A stretch of 64,000 nt of DNA from Varanus komodoensis (lineage: Eukaryota; Chordata; Lepidosauria; Squamata; Varanidae): contig NW_025335505.1 of NCBI RefSeq assembly GCF_004798865.1, positions 21,798,666 to 21,862,665 on the forward strand. Reading direction: 5' to 3'. Below, piece after piece: positions 1 through 12,317 of the stretch. The position numbers and the translations under genes were made by a program. How positions within the stretch are numbered: the first letter of the stretch is position 1; the number at the start of each line of letters is the position of its first letter. The notes under the pieces were generated by a model. It was not told where the DNA came from. It searched no databases and worked only from the letters and a program-made list of their open reading frames with translations.

Positions 1-1080
1 GAAAATCCCCCAGAGCCTTCGGGAATCCGTCTGGATCCATCCGGCTCTGAGGGCGGACCATCACAATAGGGTCCGCACCCGTACAATAGAAAGGCCAGCT
101 CCGAGCTCAAACCTTACGAGGAAGTGATCTGACCATGACAAGGGAGTCAGACGCAAATTCCTCACCCTCAAATCACCCTTTTCCTGCTCCATTGAGAAAA
201 CCAGGTCCAGCGTGTGACCACGTTCATGGGTCGGGTCTATGACATGTTGAGACAGCCCCATGGCCGTCATGGAAGCCATGAAGTCCTGAGCTGCCCCGGT
301 CAGAACAGTCTCGGCACGGAAATTGAAGTCCTGCAGGACCAACATCCTGGGGGTCTTCAACACCAGGTCAGAGACGATCTCCGTCAGCTCAGGCAGGGAG
401 TCTGATGGGCAGAAGGGTGCACAGTACACCAGCAGAATCCCCAATCTGCCCAGTGCCAGGTATAAGTGCTCTAAACCTGATCTTGAGAGAACAGGAAGCC
501 CCATGAGGGAAATAGAAGCTTGGTAAATTAAAGCGACCCCCCCCTCCCCTCCCCTCCGGACGTGACTGGTGCCCAGGCAGGCACAGCTGAGAGAGGGCTA
601 CATCCCCGCCCTCCCGCCCAGGTCTCTGTAATGCAAGCCAGGTCGGCCCCCTCATCCACAATTAAGTCGTGGATGAGGGATGTTTTATTATAGACCAACC
701 TGGCATTAAGCAGCAGCACTGTCAGGCCCGAGGGGCAGTTGATAAGCTTACCCAGAACCTTCAGATTGGAGGAATAACAAGAAGGAGGAACAGGTATCAA
801 CTATCTGTCCCTCCTCCTTCTATGCCGACATGTCAATTCCACAACACCATTTCTCCCACTGCCCAAAATCACCCCAATGGTGGAGCCCATGCGCTCCCCA
901 GGCAACCCCCATAAAAGCATCAGCCAGATGTGGAGTCACTAAAACAAATCCAATAAAATACAATTTAAAACCCTCCAAACCCCCCACTAAAACACTCACA
1001 CAAGGTTCCTGGCCCAGCCCAACCCCACACGGCCCTGAACAGCCCCAGACGGCGACAACGCCCTTAAATTCAGTCATCTA
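1..1080 (-). mobile_element. L2-like LINE, 5' part with endonuclease domain (antisense in DCDC2 intron)
   Basis: On the minus strand the reading frames at about 800-528 and 504-61 carry the landmarks of an apurinic-type LINE endonuclease: an early LLLNARLVYNK stretch, then ACITETW, then LQDFNF, then HERGHTLDLVFS, and finally SDHFLVRFEL. This order and wording fit the L2/CR1 group of non-LTR retrotransposons; the wording is nearer to L2. The frame changes at least once between the two blocks, so the copy cannot be active. About 280 bases above the endonuclease (800-1080) continue in the same sense without recognisable protein and may be the element's 5' leader. The reverse transcriptase and 3' end would lie left of the window. 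The element is antisense to DCDC2, inside one of its introns. Clade assignment is by eye. Confidence 0.8.
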
Positions 1081-3130
1081 AAAGGTAGTCATGATGAACT
1101 GAGATGGGAACTTTTAAATAAGGGTTATGGAGGATTTTTAAACTAACAGTCCTGCATTCCTTTGAACTCTTTTTCCGAAGTTGGAATAAATGGACCGATC
1201 TTAGAAGGCATTTTACTTGTCCATTGCCAGCCAAATTTTGCCAATTTTCTTAGTTGCAAACCACCTGACATTTATTAGGGAACTACAGCACTGTAGGGGG
1301 AAAGTCTTTCTGAACAGTCGAGAAAGCTTGCCGCATGGATGGTAAACTGTTTTACTGGTGAATGTATTTATATGATAAGCTGCCACTTTGAAAAATAACA
1401 AAGCAGAAGTAACATTTGATACAGGCAAAGACTTCTATAGATGGGCAAGTCAGTCTCTCAAAATATATTTGATGATTTTGCACATAGGATCTTCCCCTCA
1501 GCAACATTTCAATGATCATGCTACCTTATCTCCTTACCTTTTTCATCTCTATGAGTCCCAACTCATTTCAGACTTTAGCACGGTCACTTGTTACCAAAGC
1601 TCATGATTTTGGAAGCACTCTCAAGGTGCACACACAAGATACGAAAATTTGAGAGTTGGACCAAGGAACTGCCTTCTGTGAAAATGTTGCTCACATGAAT
1701 GGTACCTCTGTCTAATTTTCTGCTGTGGAGAGGACGGGGCAAGGAGGCCCTCTTCATCTAGTTCAACTTCAGATTGAATACAAGAGTAGACCTGGTACAA
1801 GTTCTAAGGATCTACAGAAGAGATCACCGGGAAACTTTAGTGATGCTCTAAATTCCCACCCAATTGGTAAAAATATTGTTTCCAGGAAGAGATGGGAGTG
1901 CTTTGTTGCTCTGTCCTTCAAAGTTAACCTTCAACCTCACCTTGACCTGAAAAAAAGAGGAACTTGTGGGATTTCTTCCCAGGAAAGGTTTGCCAACTGT
2001 AGTGCCAGGCCTTTCCTTGCTACCTGCCAACCAGGTATTTACTCATGATGATCTGAAAAGTAGGGGCTGTGCTGCCAACCTAGATATGTGGGGAGATTCA
2101 TATGAGTAGAGGCAACCCCTACAATGGATCCTTGTGGGACTGTTCACACTAGTGGTCATCCATGGAACAGTAGGGAATGTTGGAGTCTTGGAATGTCTCC
2201 CAGCCGGAATGCTGCAGCCTCTGAAAAACAGATAAGCAACATTCAACCATCTTTCATACAACTGAAACACAGGGACAATACTTTAAATATTGTCTTATAG
2301 TCTGGATCTAATTCCACCCATATGTGACATCTCCTGTCAAGCCACAAATCGCTCATCTCTTATTCTAACGATTAGTTCTCAGCTCTCAATTCTTTTGTTT
2401 ATGTGCACTTTGACAAGGAGGAAACATTGTGTTTATTTCTTGATGGACTTGTTCCTTATACTTTTGAAAGAACTGTGGTTTTAACCAAGGTAGGTTAATA
2501 CCAATGTCCAGTTTTTAGATATTATGTGTGGATTTTTTCAAAAAAAGAAGAGATTTATTTGAAATAGGCTTAATTGGAGATTTTAAACAGCAGGTGATAT
2601 AATGTTCTTTTTATGTTTCTTAGAAAAAAATTATGTAATGATTCCTAAGTGGCTTGAGAGAAACGGAATTAGATTCTTTTTTCCCCACAAGTTCTTTGAA
2701 ATGAGGCTTTTACTACCTGTAGGGTAATAGCTTCCTTTTGCCATATAAATGCAGTATCTGATTTGCTTTGAAACTTTAATTCCTTTTTGTGCTCTTCATG
2801 CTGTGAAGAAGTTGATAAGTTTTCTTCTGCTTGGTGTATTACATGGCCTTTGTATTTAGAGGGATTTTGGCAGTAGTTCTCAAAGAGCTTCCATTTATAC
2901 GAAGAACAAATTTACTAATGAAAAATTCTGGTAAAAAGATAGGTATGATAGGAAAGAAGAAAAATTGTCTCCATCCATTTTGTCTGATTAGCCTTAAATA
3001 GATTTCCTAGACGTGCAGCCTTTGGAGTGTACAACTGCCTGGCATGTCAGTTCAAAGAGGGCATGGAAGCTCAACATGGTCCTTTCCAGAGCGTGTCCCC
3101 TTTACAAAGTGGGATGGCATTCATTTGAGA
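1081..3130. other. DCDC2 intron sequence, nothing recognised
   Basis: This AT-rich stretch of about 2 kb has only short chance reading frames. I see no exon with DCDC2-like coding and plausible splice sites, and no repeat family that I can name. Confidence 0.5.
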
Positions 3131-3134
3131 GAGG

Positions 3135-3375
3135 ATTTTGACTAAATTTTAGGAAGAACATCCTAAAAGCACAAGCTGTTCAACAGTAGAAAAAAGTGTC
3201 TCAGAAGATGGAGGTCTGTGTTGCCAGAGGGTTTTAAGAAGAGGCTGGGTGGCCATCTATCAGAGATGCTATATTAAGCATCTGTTGGAGATGCTTGCTC
3301 AACCGCTTGCTATATGCCCTGGCAAGTGGTTGAGCAAGATGACCTTGGGGCTAACTTCCAGTTACAAGTTTAGGA
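3135..3375 (+). mobile_element. CR1 LINE, 3' end
   Basis: The order of short phrases matches the CR1 3' end: aggaagaacatcct, then a 'gctgttcaacagtag' segment, then a 'ctcagaagatggag' segment, then 'gaggctgggtggccatct', and lastly 'gatgaccttggggctaact'. The copy is diverged and 5' truncated. Just before the last phrase, a near-perfect inverted repeat (3295-3337) replaces the usual sequence. Confidence 0.75.
3295..3337. repeat. Hairpin with 16-bp arms inside the CR1 end
   Basis: The left arm at 3295-3310 and right arm at 3322-3337 are reverse complements at 15 of 16 positions, with an 11-base loop. The right arm looks like diverged CR1 3' sequence, so the left arm may be an inverted copy of it. 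Confidence 0.8.
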
Positions 3376-3924
3376 ATGAGTAAGTATACACGAATACACC
3401 TTGGAGATGCAACCTGTGAAATGCATGTTGAGAACCCTTTAAACACCTTAAACAATCTGATCCTGCTAGTAGGCAGCACCAAAGCATTGGCTGTCCAGTT
3501 CAAGTCAGTGCATGCAATTCAACACTGCTTTCTTTGTGGTGATTGTGGACTATTAGCGTTGCCAGGTCACATCTCTGCAGCAGACACCACTCTGGCCAGA
3601 CTTCTAATGACCTGGGCTCTATCAACCCTGTTCCTTCTTGGCCGTTCTAGGCAACAGTCCCTCCTCTAAAACTCACTCACCTGCCCAGTTCCCTCCTGTC
3701 AGCCAGACACTTCCTTGCTGTCACTAAGTTTTGCATATAGATTTGCAAACCTGGGAACTCTTGCCCGCCATCACCCTACCTTTGCAAACTTCACATCCAA
3801 ACAAATCAGCAAGTTTCTCTTCCCACACAGAAATTGACTAAGCTGTTTGGTTGCGTTATTAGGTGTAAGTAAGCAAATAAGTTTATTGTAACCACAGGCC
3901 ATAATGTAGTAATACCGTAAGATA

Positions 3925-3966
<42 letters not shown>
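3925..3966. repeat. (CAT)14 microsatellite
   Basis: There are fourteen uninterrupted CAT units. Read on the minus strand this is an ATG repeat lying downstream of the LINE at 3967-5615, so it may be that element's 3' tail. Confidence 0.95.
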
Positions 3967-5615
3967 GTGAAATAAGAAAATATAAGAGTTACAACAAAAT
4001 AGAGTCAATGCTACAACTAAGAATTCAAATGACAACAAAGTAGCAGCTTGGTTGCTAACAGTTAGAAACACATCAGCAAGAAGATAAATAATTTTTTCAA
4101 GGTCAGAGACCTTAAGTACTTCTACCTTTAGTAAGTTGGCCCTTATCTCAATGTAAATGGGGCATCTTCGTCAGCATCCTTTTCAAAAAGTCAGTATCTA
4201 ATATTTTCTCTAACCCTAGATCAGATTTCTCCCAAGGATGGTAGGGAATAAATTTGTAAAATGGGATACAGAAGTTTGGTCCACTGATTCCTGTAAACCC
4301 AAATACGTAAAAGAGGGACATTGCTCTATTTGTCAGGCATTAATTGTCGATCTGTGATTGGTATTACTTTTGCCAAAAATGACTCATCTTTGTTTTACTA
4401 CAGTTTTTAGTTTTTATCTTTAGTTTTTAGTTTTTTTTAGTAAGCCACTAGTCTAGTCAGTAATCTTCTAAGTCCAGTCTCAGTATAAGAAATAAGAGCC
4501 ATATCATCAGCATACATTAACATAGAAATTTCCTGTCCATTGAGTGGGGAGGAGAAAAAAACTTTGTTACTTCATGGCAACTGTGATATCATTAATATAG
4601 AAATTAAATAAAAAGGGAGCAAGTAAACAGCCCTGCTTAACATCTTTCTCCAATGAGATTGGGTCTGACAGTGACCTTTGTGGGCCCATTCTTACTGTAG
4701 CTATAATACCAGTGTGTAGTTCAATTATTAGTTTAAGAAGGTGCTTTTCAATATCAGTCCTAGCTAATTTCTCCCATAATCGAGACCCATCAATGGAGTC
4801 AAAGGCAGAGGTAAGACCAATGAAAGCAACATAAAGTTATTTTGGATGCCCATTGATATATTTTTGAATAAGGGCCTTCAAAGTAGCACATGTGCTACGT
4901 CCTTTTTTTGGAACCCTGCATGTTTTGGGTAAAGAAATTTTGTTTCCTCCTCCCAACCTAGTTTATTCAGAAGGTGTCTAGCATAAAGTTAGAAGAAATA
5001 TCTAATATACTAATTGGGTGGATTCCTGCCGATTGCCCTTTCAAAAAACTGGATAGATTATACTTTGTTTCCAGTGGCGAGGTGCAACACATGTTTTGTC
5101 TATTTCTGAAAAGACTCTAGTCAAAATAGGGACCTGCTAGGAATCATTCATCTTGTATACCTCTGGAGGAATCGTGGCCTCTCCAGGAGTTTTTCCATGG
5201 GCCAAGGTTGAGATCAGCTGCTTAAACTGAGCTTTTGAGACTGCTGCCCACTCTGGTAATATGCTTAGATCAATAGGAACTATTGTTGGTTCAGTGTGTG
5301 GGCAGCTAGAAATGGAGGAGAAATACTGGGTCCAGCTTTGTGCTGAAATACATGCATGAGAGATGGTATGGTGTGTGGAAATACCATTAGCCACCAATTC
5401 CCAGAATTTCCGCTCATGATTTTGGATTAGGCTAAGGGCAAGTTCTCTCCGTTATCTCTATAATAAGCCAATTCCTTAGTCTTTAATAATTTCTTATATT
5501 GCATTTGAAGTTGGATTGATAATTGAATCAGGGAATCTCTCTGTCTTTGCCTCTCTAACTCTCCTCTGCAGGTCCTGTTATTAGGTGAAGGTTTGAGGAC
5601 ACAACACAAGCCACC
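3967..5615 (-). mobile_element. Non-LTR retrotransposon with reverse transcriptase (clade uncertain), antisense in DCDC2 intron
   Basis: Read on the minus strand, this holds a decayed reverse transcriptase. From 5' to 3' I see a basic linker with YYRDNGENLPLA (about 5430-5600), a 'GKTPGEATIPPEVYK' stretch (about 5137-5200; compare the PG..IPPE motif before many LINE RT domains), an AFDS stretch (about 4775-4830), a 'QGCLLAPFLFNFYIND' stretch (about 4590-4640) and the catalytic YADD at about 4503-4514. The reading frame is broken several times, so the copy is dead. The wording differs from the L2-like elements elsewhere in this window; R4/Dong-like, RTE-like or Vingi-like are all possible. About 500 bases after YADD lead to an ATG-repeat tail, so the copy may have lost the end of the RT ORF or carry a long 3' UTR. 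Confidence 0.75.
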
Positions 5616-5754
5616 CTAGCAGTATATCAGAGGCATCACTATCATGGCCACAAAGCAAAGTCATTTTATATTGCTGCTCTAATTTTCTTGGAACTAATAT
5701 AACCCCAAGCCTTTTGAAGAAATTAGATTTCCCTCCATCTTTGTATTCGGTTTG

Positions 5755-5975
5755 TAGTAGTTTTTCCTTGGAATACTTCCTGACAGGATCCCGAGGGAAT
5801 GGAATGGGCTTCCATGGGAGGTGGTTGAGGCCCCATCGGTGAGGGTGTTCAATGGTAAGCTGGACATGCACATGGTAGGCATGTTGTGAGTGGAGCCACC
5901 TGGAGCCGGGGGTCAGACTAGATGGCCCAGGAGACCCCTTATGACTCACTCTGTTTCTCTGTTCCTACTTGCTTA
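5755..5975 (+). mobile_element. CR1 LINE, 3' end
   Basis: The phrases 'ggaatgggcttccatgggag', 'gtggttgaggccccatc' and 'gtcagactagatggcccag' followed by 'gagaccccttatgactc' match the 3' end of CR1 elements. The copy is 5' truncated and fairly well kept compared with the one at 3.1-3.4 kb. Confidence 0.8.
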
Positions 5976-8715
5976 GCATCTTACTTGAACTCAATATGTA
6001 TAGTCAAAAACCATTCAGGTTCAAGATTCTAAGTTTAGTGATGAATATATTTTGATGAAATGTGCTTGGAAGACCTGATATAATGTCTTATGTTTCATTT
6101 TCAAATTGGAATCTATAAATCAGCACATAAATCAGCCCCAAATCTATTGGTTTTCTCATCCCCGTTGGTTCTTTTAAACATTTCCCAGCTGGCTTCACTT
6201 TCATTTTGCTCTCTAATCCATTGTTAAGCTGCATGGGGGATGCAGTTCATATTTCATGTCACACCAGAATTGATACTCTCTGCTATTAGAATGAATGCTA
6301 ATAAATCCAAAATGTTGTCCCATCCTTATACAAGTAAATTATTGTGACAGAGGTGTTTTTAATTATTATTTAATTGTTCCAAATTTATATGCAGTACCTA
6401 TCTTAACACAAATCCTTGAGGGAAATGTATCTGCGCACAATAAAATAAAGCAACTAGCAAGATTTAGAAGCTCCATAAATTCTCACTTTTGTTTTATTGG
6501 ATGTTTTCTATATATTCCATAAAAATCCTGTTTATTTATTATATAAACCCTTCACACATTGCATTAGAATATATCCCCTTAAATGATATTTGGTTTATTG
6601 CCTTCACATAATTCATTTGCCTTTTTTTTTAATTTAGTGTCCTAATGTTTCTGTTGCTCACTTGTAGGATGCCATTTTAGGACCAGTTCTTTTTCACTTG
6701 TACAGGCTTCCAGTTGTTAATGGGCACAATTCACCATGATGGCTATTACCATTAAGCTCTGGCTTGGGGCCAGTTTATCTGAGGGACAGGGTCAGCCCTA
6801 GCAATTGGGCAAAATGAGGCCACTGCCTCTGGCAGTGGATTTGTGGTATGATGAAAGGGCCATTTTTACATGATTTATTTTTCATTGTTGCTGTAGTATT
6901 TTTACTGCAAGGGAAAGGGAAACACTCTTGTGGGAGCTTCAGCCTCAAGTGCCAAAGTAATTTTATGGGCTTTAGATTGTGTGTCCCTTGGCTTGGCTGT
7001 TGGCTGTTATGGCATTATTTGGTGTCCTGCTTCATGTGGGAACATCTCTTGGGCCAGTGCTGCTCATGTGAACCTGCTTCAGCCTCTGATGGCGTGTCCC
7101 TGTGCCGCTGCTTTTGGAGGTGCCGTTGGCAGTGACATGAAAGAGAATCTTCTCGGTGGTGGAATCCTTTTCCAAAGGAAGTTCAGTTGTCCCCCCTCTC
7201 TTGAGTTCTGCCTCGCATACTATTTTTCTTGGCAGAATGATGGGGTACGCATCAAAAAGATGAGGCCACAAAGATTTCTGCTTGGTTGTAGCTTTAATCT
7301 GTCATAAGCTTCTGCAGAGGCAATACATTAAAAATGATTTAATTGATACAATATATTCTTTTCATCTCATTTTTTATTTGTCTTTTTACTCTGGACATAA
7401 GAACATGAGGAGAATTTTCTGATTCAGAAAAAAGGACTACATGTTCTAGCAGTCTGTTTGTAGAGTAGCAAAACAGATGCTTATGGGAAAACCCTCAGGA
7501 GAACATGAATTACCACCTTCCTGTTTCCCCAGCAACTGGTGTTAAGAGACACCCTATGCTGTCTCTGATACTGGAAATAAAATATGGCCATTGTGACTAG
7601 TAGCCAGTGGTAGCCACCCAAGTTCATGGCCATTGCTACATTTTGTGGTACTGAATCTTGATGCTGCTTTGGGAGCCCTTCGTGGGCTTAAAGGCAGGGT
7701 AGAAATTTTCTTAAATTACTAGTGGGGATTATTAATTTTTATATTGGGCATCCCCAATGGTGATCATCTCTTAAAAGGAATAGGGAATCACATTTTACTA
7801 TTAGGGTGGCCATGTGCCTTACTTTACAGTGGACAGTCCTCACTCTAAGATCATTATTTATTTGAGGTGCTGTCCAGTCTGAGTTCGGGTGGAAGAGAGA
7901 GAGAGTCATAAGAAGGAACTTCAGGAGCCTTGAAATTGCCTTTCAGCAGATAACAGACCAGGCAGGCTGATTGGAACACTTGGTCACAGTCTTTCCCACT
8001 GGCAAAATATATTTTCTTGATGCTTAAATTATAGTCAAGATTTTAAATTAACATGCATACACCTTAGGTATGCGGATTTATACCTCCATTATCCCTTTTG
8101 TTTGCTGGTTTATTTATTTAGGTAAATCATTTATGTATTCTTCATCCAAGAGATTCTGTTTTTGTAAATAGCAAAGATAAATAAATATGCACTAAAACCA
8201 GACATCAACAATAATGTGTAACTGGCCACTGTGTTCATCACACTCATAATTGTGTGAAAGTGTGGGATGGCATACCGAATCTCTCTGCTTTCTGTGCGCT
8301 AAGAACTACAAGATGGGACATTAGTAAGCAGCTGCTAAGTTTGATTTCATGCAATCTGTGCCTGCAGTTCTTTGCTTAGCACTCATCTCCTTAGTCTTAT
8401 CTGCATGTGTCAGCACTAGCCATAAAACTGGAAGGGGAAACCTTAGTTTGTCTTTTTGAAGACTTCTTGGAAATGGGCATTGACCGTTTGGCTTCTGTGC
8501 TGATGAGTTGGATCAGTTTTCAAACACCTTCATAAGCTGCTGTGAGCACAGTTCAAAGTGTTGGAGCTTAAATTCAAATACCCTATATTACTTTGGACTA
8601 TATATAATATGCCCTAGTAAAATATGTTTTATAATATGCCTTATTTTAACAGTGGTGCTTCTGACACAAAGCAAGCAAGCTTTGGACTGAAGTATCTGGT
8701 AGGGCTGTAATGAAA
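5976..8715. other. DCDC2 intron sequence, mostly unrecognised
   Basis: This is a long AT-rich stretch. A short L2-like 3' end in + orientation is visible at about 7650-7712 ('gggagcccttcgtgggctt', then 'aggcagggtagaa'). The piece at about 6770-6860 ('gccactgcctctggcagtgg') looks like part of an interspersed repeat that I cannot name. No coding exon was found. Confidence 0.5.
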
Positions 8716-8717
8716 TG

Positions 8718-8850
8718 GTGTTTATTTTTTATTTATTTATGAAAACATTTTTATGCCGCCCCATTCGCCGAAGCCTCGGGGCGGCTTACAACAATAAAGT
8801 AAAACCACATAAATTAAAATATAGACATAAGAATAATAATAAGTTAAAAT
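8718..8850 (-). mobile_element. L2-like LINE 3' end
   Basis: The sequence 'atgccgccccattcgccgaag' followed by 'cctcggggcggcttacaac' is the reverse of the conserved 3' end seen at 21.1 kb ('accacccagagagccc ... gggctattggggtggtatat'). It is short and 5' truncated, with A/T-rich flanks and the microsatellite at 8851-8893 adjoining. Confidence 0.65.
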
Positions 8851-8856
8851 ATATAC

Positions 8857-8893
<37 letters not shown>
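8851..8893. repeat. (TA)n(CA)n microsatellite
   Basis: An imperfect TA run (8851-8868) passes directly into a CA run (8869-8893). Confidence 0.95.
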
Positions 8894-11279
8894 ATATAAA
8901 ATAAGCTGCCCTGGCCAGATAAAAGTCAATAGTATTGACATTTAAAATGCTGCTTAAATAAAAAGGCCCATATTTCCAAGATGTTTCAAAATGTAGGGTT
9001 TTTTTTAGCCTCAGAGTTGAATTAGTTTCTTTTATGAACATATACGATGGGTTTGGACAAAATACATTTGTTTGTTCTGTTGAAGGTGTCTCTCAGAAGG
9101 AAAGAGGACATTTCATGGGCCACACATTCTTATTGCTTCTGAGCAGCAGGTCTGTAAATGCAGCTTGCTCTACTCAAATGTTTCTTCCCCAGAAGTTGCC
9201 AGAAGGAGTTCCTCCATGGCCCAGTAGCCCTTTAGACTGTCAGTGGCCATGGTCTCAGCTTCGGCAGTACTGCCTTTGCTTCTGCTCACTGATCCCGAGA
9301 CCCAAGGAACGCTGCGGAGTCTGCCTCTGAATAAACCTCTGGAGGGTTTCGCTATTACAGCTTAAAATCTGGGTGCTCTTGAACACCTTAGGTTCAGTCA
9401 GTCCTCTATGAGTGAGAACTCTGCCTATGGTAGGGTGGTTTGTGATCACTGTTATGTGGTGAAGGGATTTTTAAAATGGTCTGCTTACATCTAATCAGTT
9501 TTTATTTCTTTCCTCTCATACTAAACTTGTGGTAAATTAATGTTCCTCTGCTTTACAAGATGCACGTGTTTTTTCCCAAAAGAATGTAACGGGCTGCCTT
9601 TTGTCCATGAAATAGTTCCTTTTCTGTGGCATGTTTATAATTCTCTTGAGTCATTTTAAAATGGATTCCTAGCAGAATGCCGATTTCTCTCTCTCCCCAC
9701 CACCCCGCACATTGTTTTTGGCTTTTACTTTGGGGAAGATTAGAAAACAGCCCCTTATCCATTTTATCCCTTTTAGGTATCTGCTGAATTTAATGAGCAA
9801 TGTTTTCCTTATGCTGTTCCCCCCCATTTTTTTTTTTTTTACTTTATGAGGCAGCATCTGGTAAATTACATTGAATATTTTTTGTCATTACATTAACTCT
9901 CATGCTTACATACAGAGCTTATAGTTCTGTAAATGCCCCTGATTTCCATAAAATATTCAGGGAAAATTGTTATCATGATTATTTTCTTCCTAATGCTGAA
10001 CTTCAATCAGCTTCAATTTTGAAATGCATTAAATGGCTATGCATAGTATGATCATTTGTGCTGTAATACATTTTTTATTGTTAGTGCTGCCTTGGAAAGG
10101 ATCTAATGGAAGAAATGTTAATTTTCTGTATTCAATTATTTAAAGTATATTGATTTCTTCTTAGTTGTTTGAATGCATAACATGCTTACTATTTAATACA
10201 GTCATATGACTTTGCTGTTTATTGAAGAGTGTCTGTTAAACTGGATGGATACACTAACTCGGATCAAACAGGAAATGCCTTTCAGAAGTTTCAGGCACAG
10301 GGACCCACCGGGGATGCCCCGGTGTCAAAGAATGGCTAATGAGGAGAAAGTCCTGAATAATTCACTTGGTGCCCTGAATCTCTGGAAGGCCAGTTGCCTT
10401 CCTGCCTCCTGCTGACCATGGGCATTTGCTAAAATAAAGACGCAGAACCATTGATTATCTCTGTTGCATCATCTGGTCCCCCTGGTTTGGTTGGGTTTCT
10501 TTGTTTGCTCACTTGTGCTTCATTTCTTGCTGCCTTCCCCTTGAATCTTGCCGCCTGATGTTTTATCTCTCTTTTCTCAATAGCTCCTCTCTCCCCTGTC
10601 CATACATCTCTTTTTGCAAATAGGGGTGACCTTGGGAAGCAGAGTCCTTTCGAGACACACAGAGAGATACCTGTGGAAAGACGGAGGAGGATGGAGGGGG
10701 CTAACACCCATGCTAAGCATAGCCGTCTGTCGGGCACACACCTGGGTTGTTTGGCCCACCATCAGCCCATGGTGGCTTATTGCTAGAGTGTGTTGACATG
10801 ATGTGTGAATAGATGTGTGTCTATTTCTATTTTTGATTCCTTCTGTTTCTACTTTTTCCCCCTGTAAAAGATGGTGGCCACGGACATGGACTAATAATCG
10901 GATGAGACAATTTGAGCAGTTCTAGGTTTTGTTGGTGGTGATCAAATCGGGCATTTCTGATTTTGCAGTAGGATATTTCATACTGCACCACGGTGTATGA
11001 CAGCCTAGAATGTTGTTCACTTGAGGCACAATTCTGTCAGTTTAGAAAGAAAAAAAGGGCATGTTCGGAGCTGAGAGGCATTCTTTTCTCTGAACTGGCA
11101 CAAGATTGTGTTCTGAATTGCTTTTCTTTGTCTTTATGTATCCAATCCTAAGAGTCAAGAATCCTTAATTACAAAGGCAGAAGTGCATGTCAAACAAGTT
11201 TTATAACAGGTGAAAACAGCTTATGCAAGTTGCATGAATTGCTGGTATCTGGTGTCTATCTTTTAATTGCTTTACTTTT

Positions 11280-11420
11280 TTATTTCTTATTTAAATTTAT
11301 ATCATGCCTTTCTTTGTAAGTCTCTAAAATAGCTAAAAGCACTAGCACAAACTGATGATACGACACGATATGACACGACATGATACAGTACAATACAATA
11401 TCATAAATCAGGGATGTCAA
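11280..11420 (-). mobile_element. L2-like LINE 3' end with degenerate tail repeat
   Basis: The sequence 'ttatatcatgcctttctttg' and what follows resembles a diverged minus-strand L2-like 3' end. It adjoins an imperfect short tandem tract (11358-11402) built from gatac/acgac/aatac-like pentamers. Confidence 0.45.
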
Positions 11421-11807
11421 ACCAGATAGAACAACCAGACAAAAGTAGCAAATCAAAACCATGAACAATGGGCACAGAAACATTCTGAGGTGAACAGTCC
11501 CAAACCTTGCCTGAACAAGGTCTTTACCTGCTGGCAAAGTCTGTGGCAGAGGCAAAATTTACAGGGCTCACGCTTACAAACATTTGTTTTTCCATCTCCT
11601 TTCTAAACATGGATGAGCTGCCAGAGTGAATTAATTAATTTCCTCTTCTCTGCCACACTGTGAACGTACTTCTACTATTTGTCTTAGTGTGAAAACTTCT
11701 CTCTCTCATGTGTGATAAACCATTTATGTATTTTAATAATTATCTTAAACTAATGTGATATCATTTCCTCTCATCTTAGTTCTGAAATTGATTTTTGAGG
11801 GGTGAAG

Positions 11808-11845
11808 GGTGCAATCTTATGCATGTTTAAAAAGCGTCCTGCAAA
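11808..11845. repeat. Fragment of the 'aatcctatgca' palindromic repeat family
   Basis: The phrase 'tgcaatcttatgcatgttta' is the terminal part of a dispersed palindromic family seen at least ten times in this window. It is short and probably truncated. Confidence 0.5.
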
Positions 11846-12216
11846 TCTCAGCACTCCCTAACCAGAAAAAGCTTCCTCGTAGGTAAGCCTTTACAATGGC
11901 AAAGCTATTAACGAACCGGCGTGCTATATTTTCTTTCATAAACATCTGCAATTGAAGTTCATAGTGGAGCTAGTTACATTCAATAAGAGATCAAGAGAAG
12001 CTGTTTTTTACTCATACTGTATAAAAGACTAATGGACTTACATAGCCCAAGAAAAGGAAAAATGAGTGGACGCAAGGTTTCTTAAAACCAGAAGACCCAA
12101 TTCCTTTGAAGGGTGAAGCATCAGATTTGGAAAGCCATTTTTAGGCTGCCCTCGAATGCAGTTCACTCATTTACCACATAGTGTCACAATTGGTCTCTGC
12201 TTCTCTCTCCTTACAG

Positions 12217-12317
12217 AAGAGGGTATTTACAAGGCTGGCACAAAGCGGTCTGAGATGCGGGGGGCCGTTGAAGTCCAGGAAGATGAAGACACTCAAACTG
12301 AGGTCCCAGTTGACCAG
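12217..12317 (+). CDS. DCDC2: DCDC2 coding exon (C-terminal tail, first of three here)
   Basis: This 101-base internal exon of doublecortin domain-containing protein 2 is bounded by a pyrimidine-rich acceptor ending ttacag and a donor beginning gtaatc. It opens in phase with two bases finishing a codon, then encodes 33 residues including EGIYKAGTKRSEMRG and VQEDEDTQTEVPVDQ. These closely follow the human tail (EGIFKAGAERSETRGAAEVQ, EDEDTQVEVPVDQ, recalled from memory). DCDC2 is a microtubule-binding protein of the primary cilium and is linked in people to dyslexia susceptibility, ciliopathy of kidney and liver, and deafness. The tubulin-binding doublecortin domains lie in earlier exons outside the window. 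The exon just before this one was not found in bases 1-12216, so the intron upstream is longer than 12 kb. Confidence 0.95.

Noticed and set aside
6848-7307. Overlapping frames of 95 and 125 residues
   Set aside because: They overlap in different frames in DCDC2 intron sequence and show no recognisable domain; Cys-rich wording appears to be chance.
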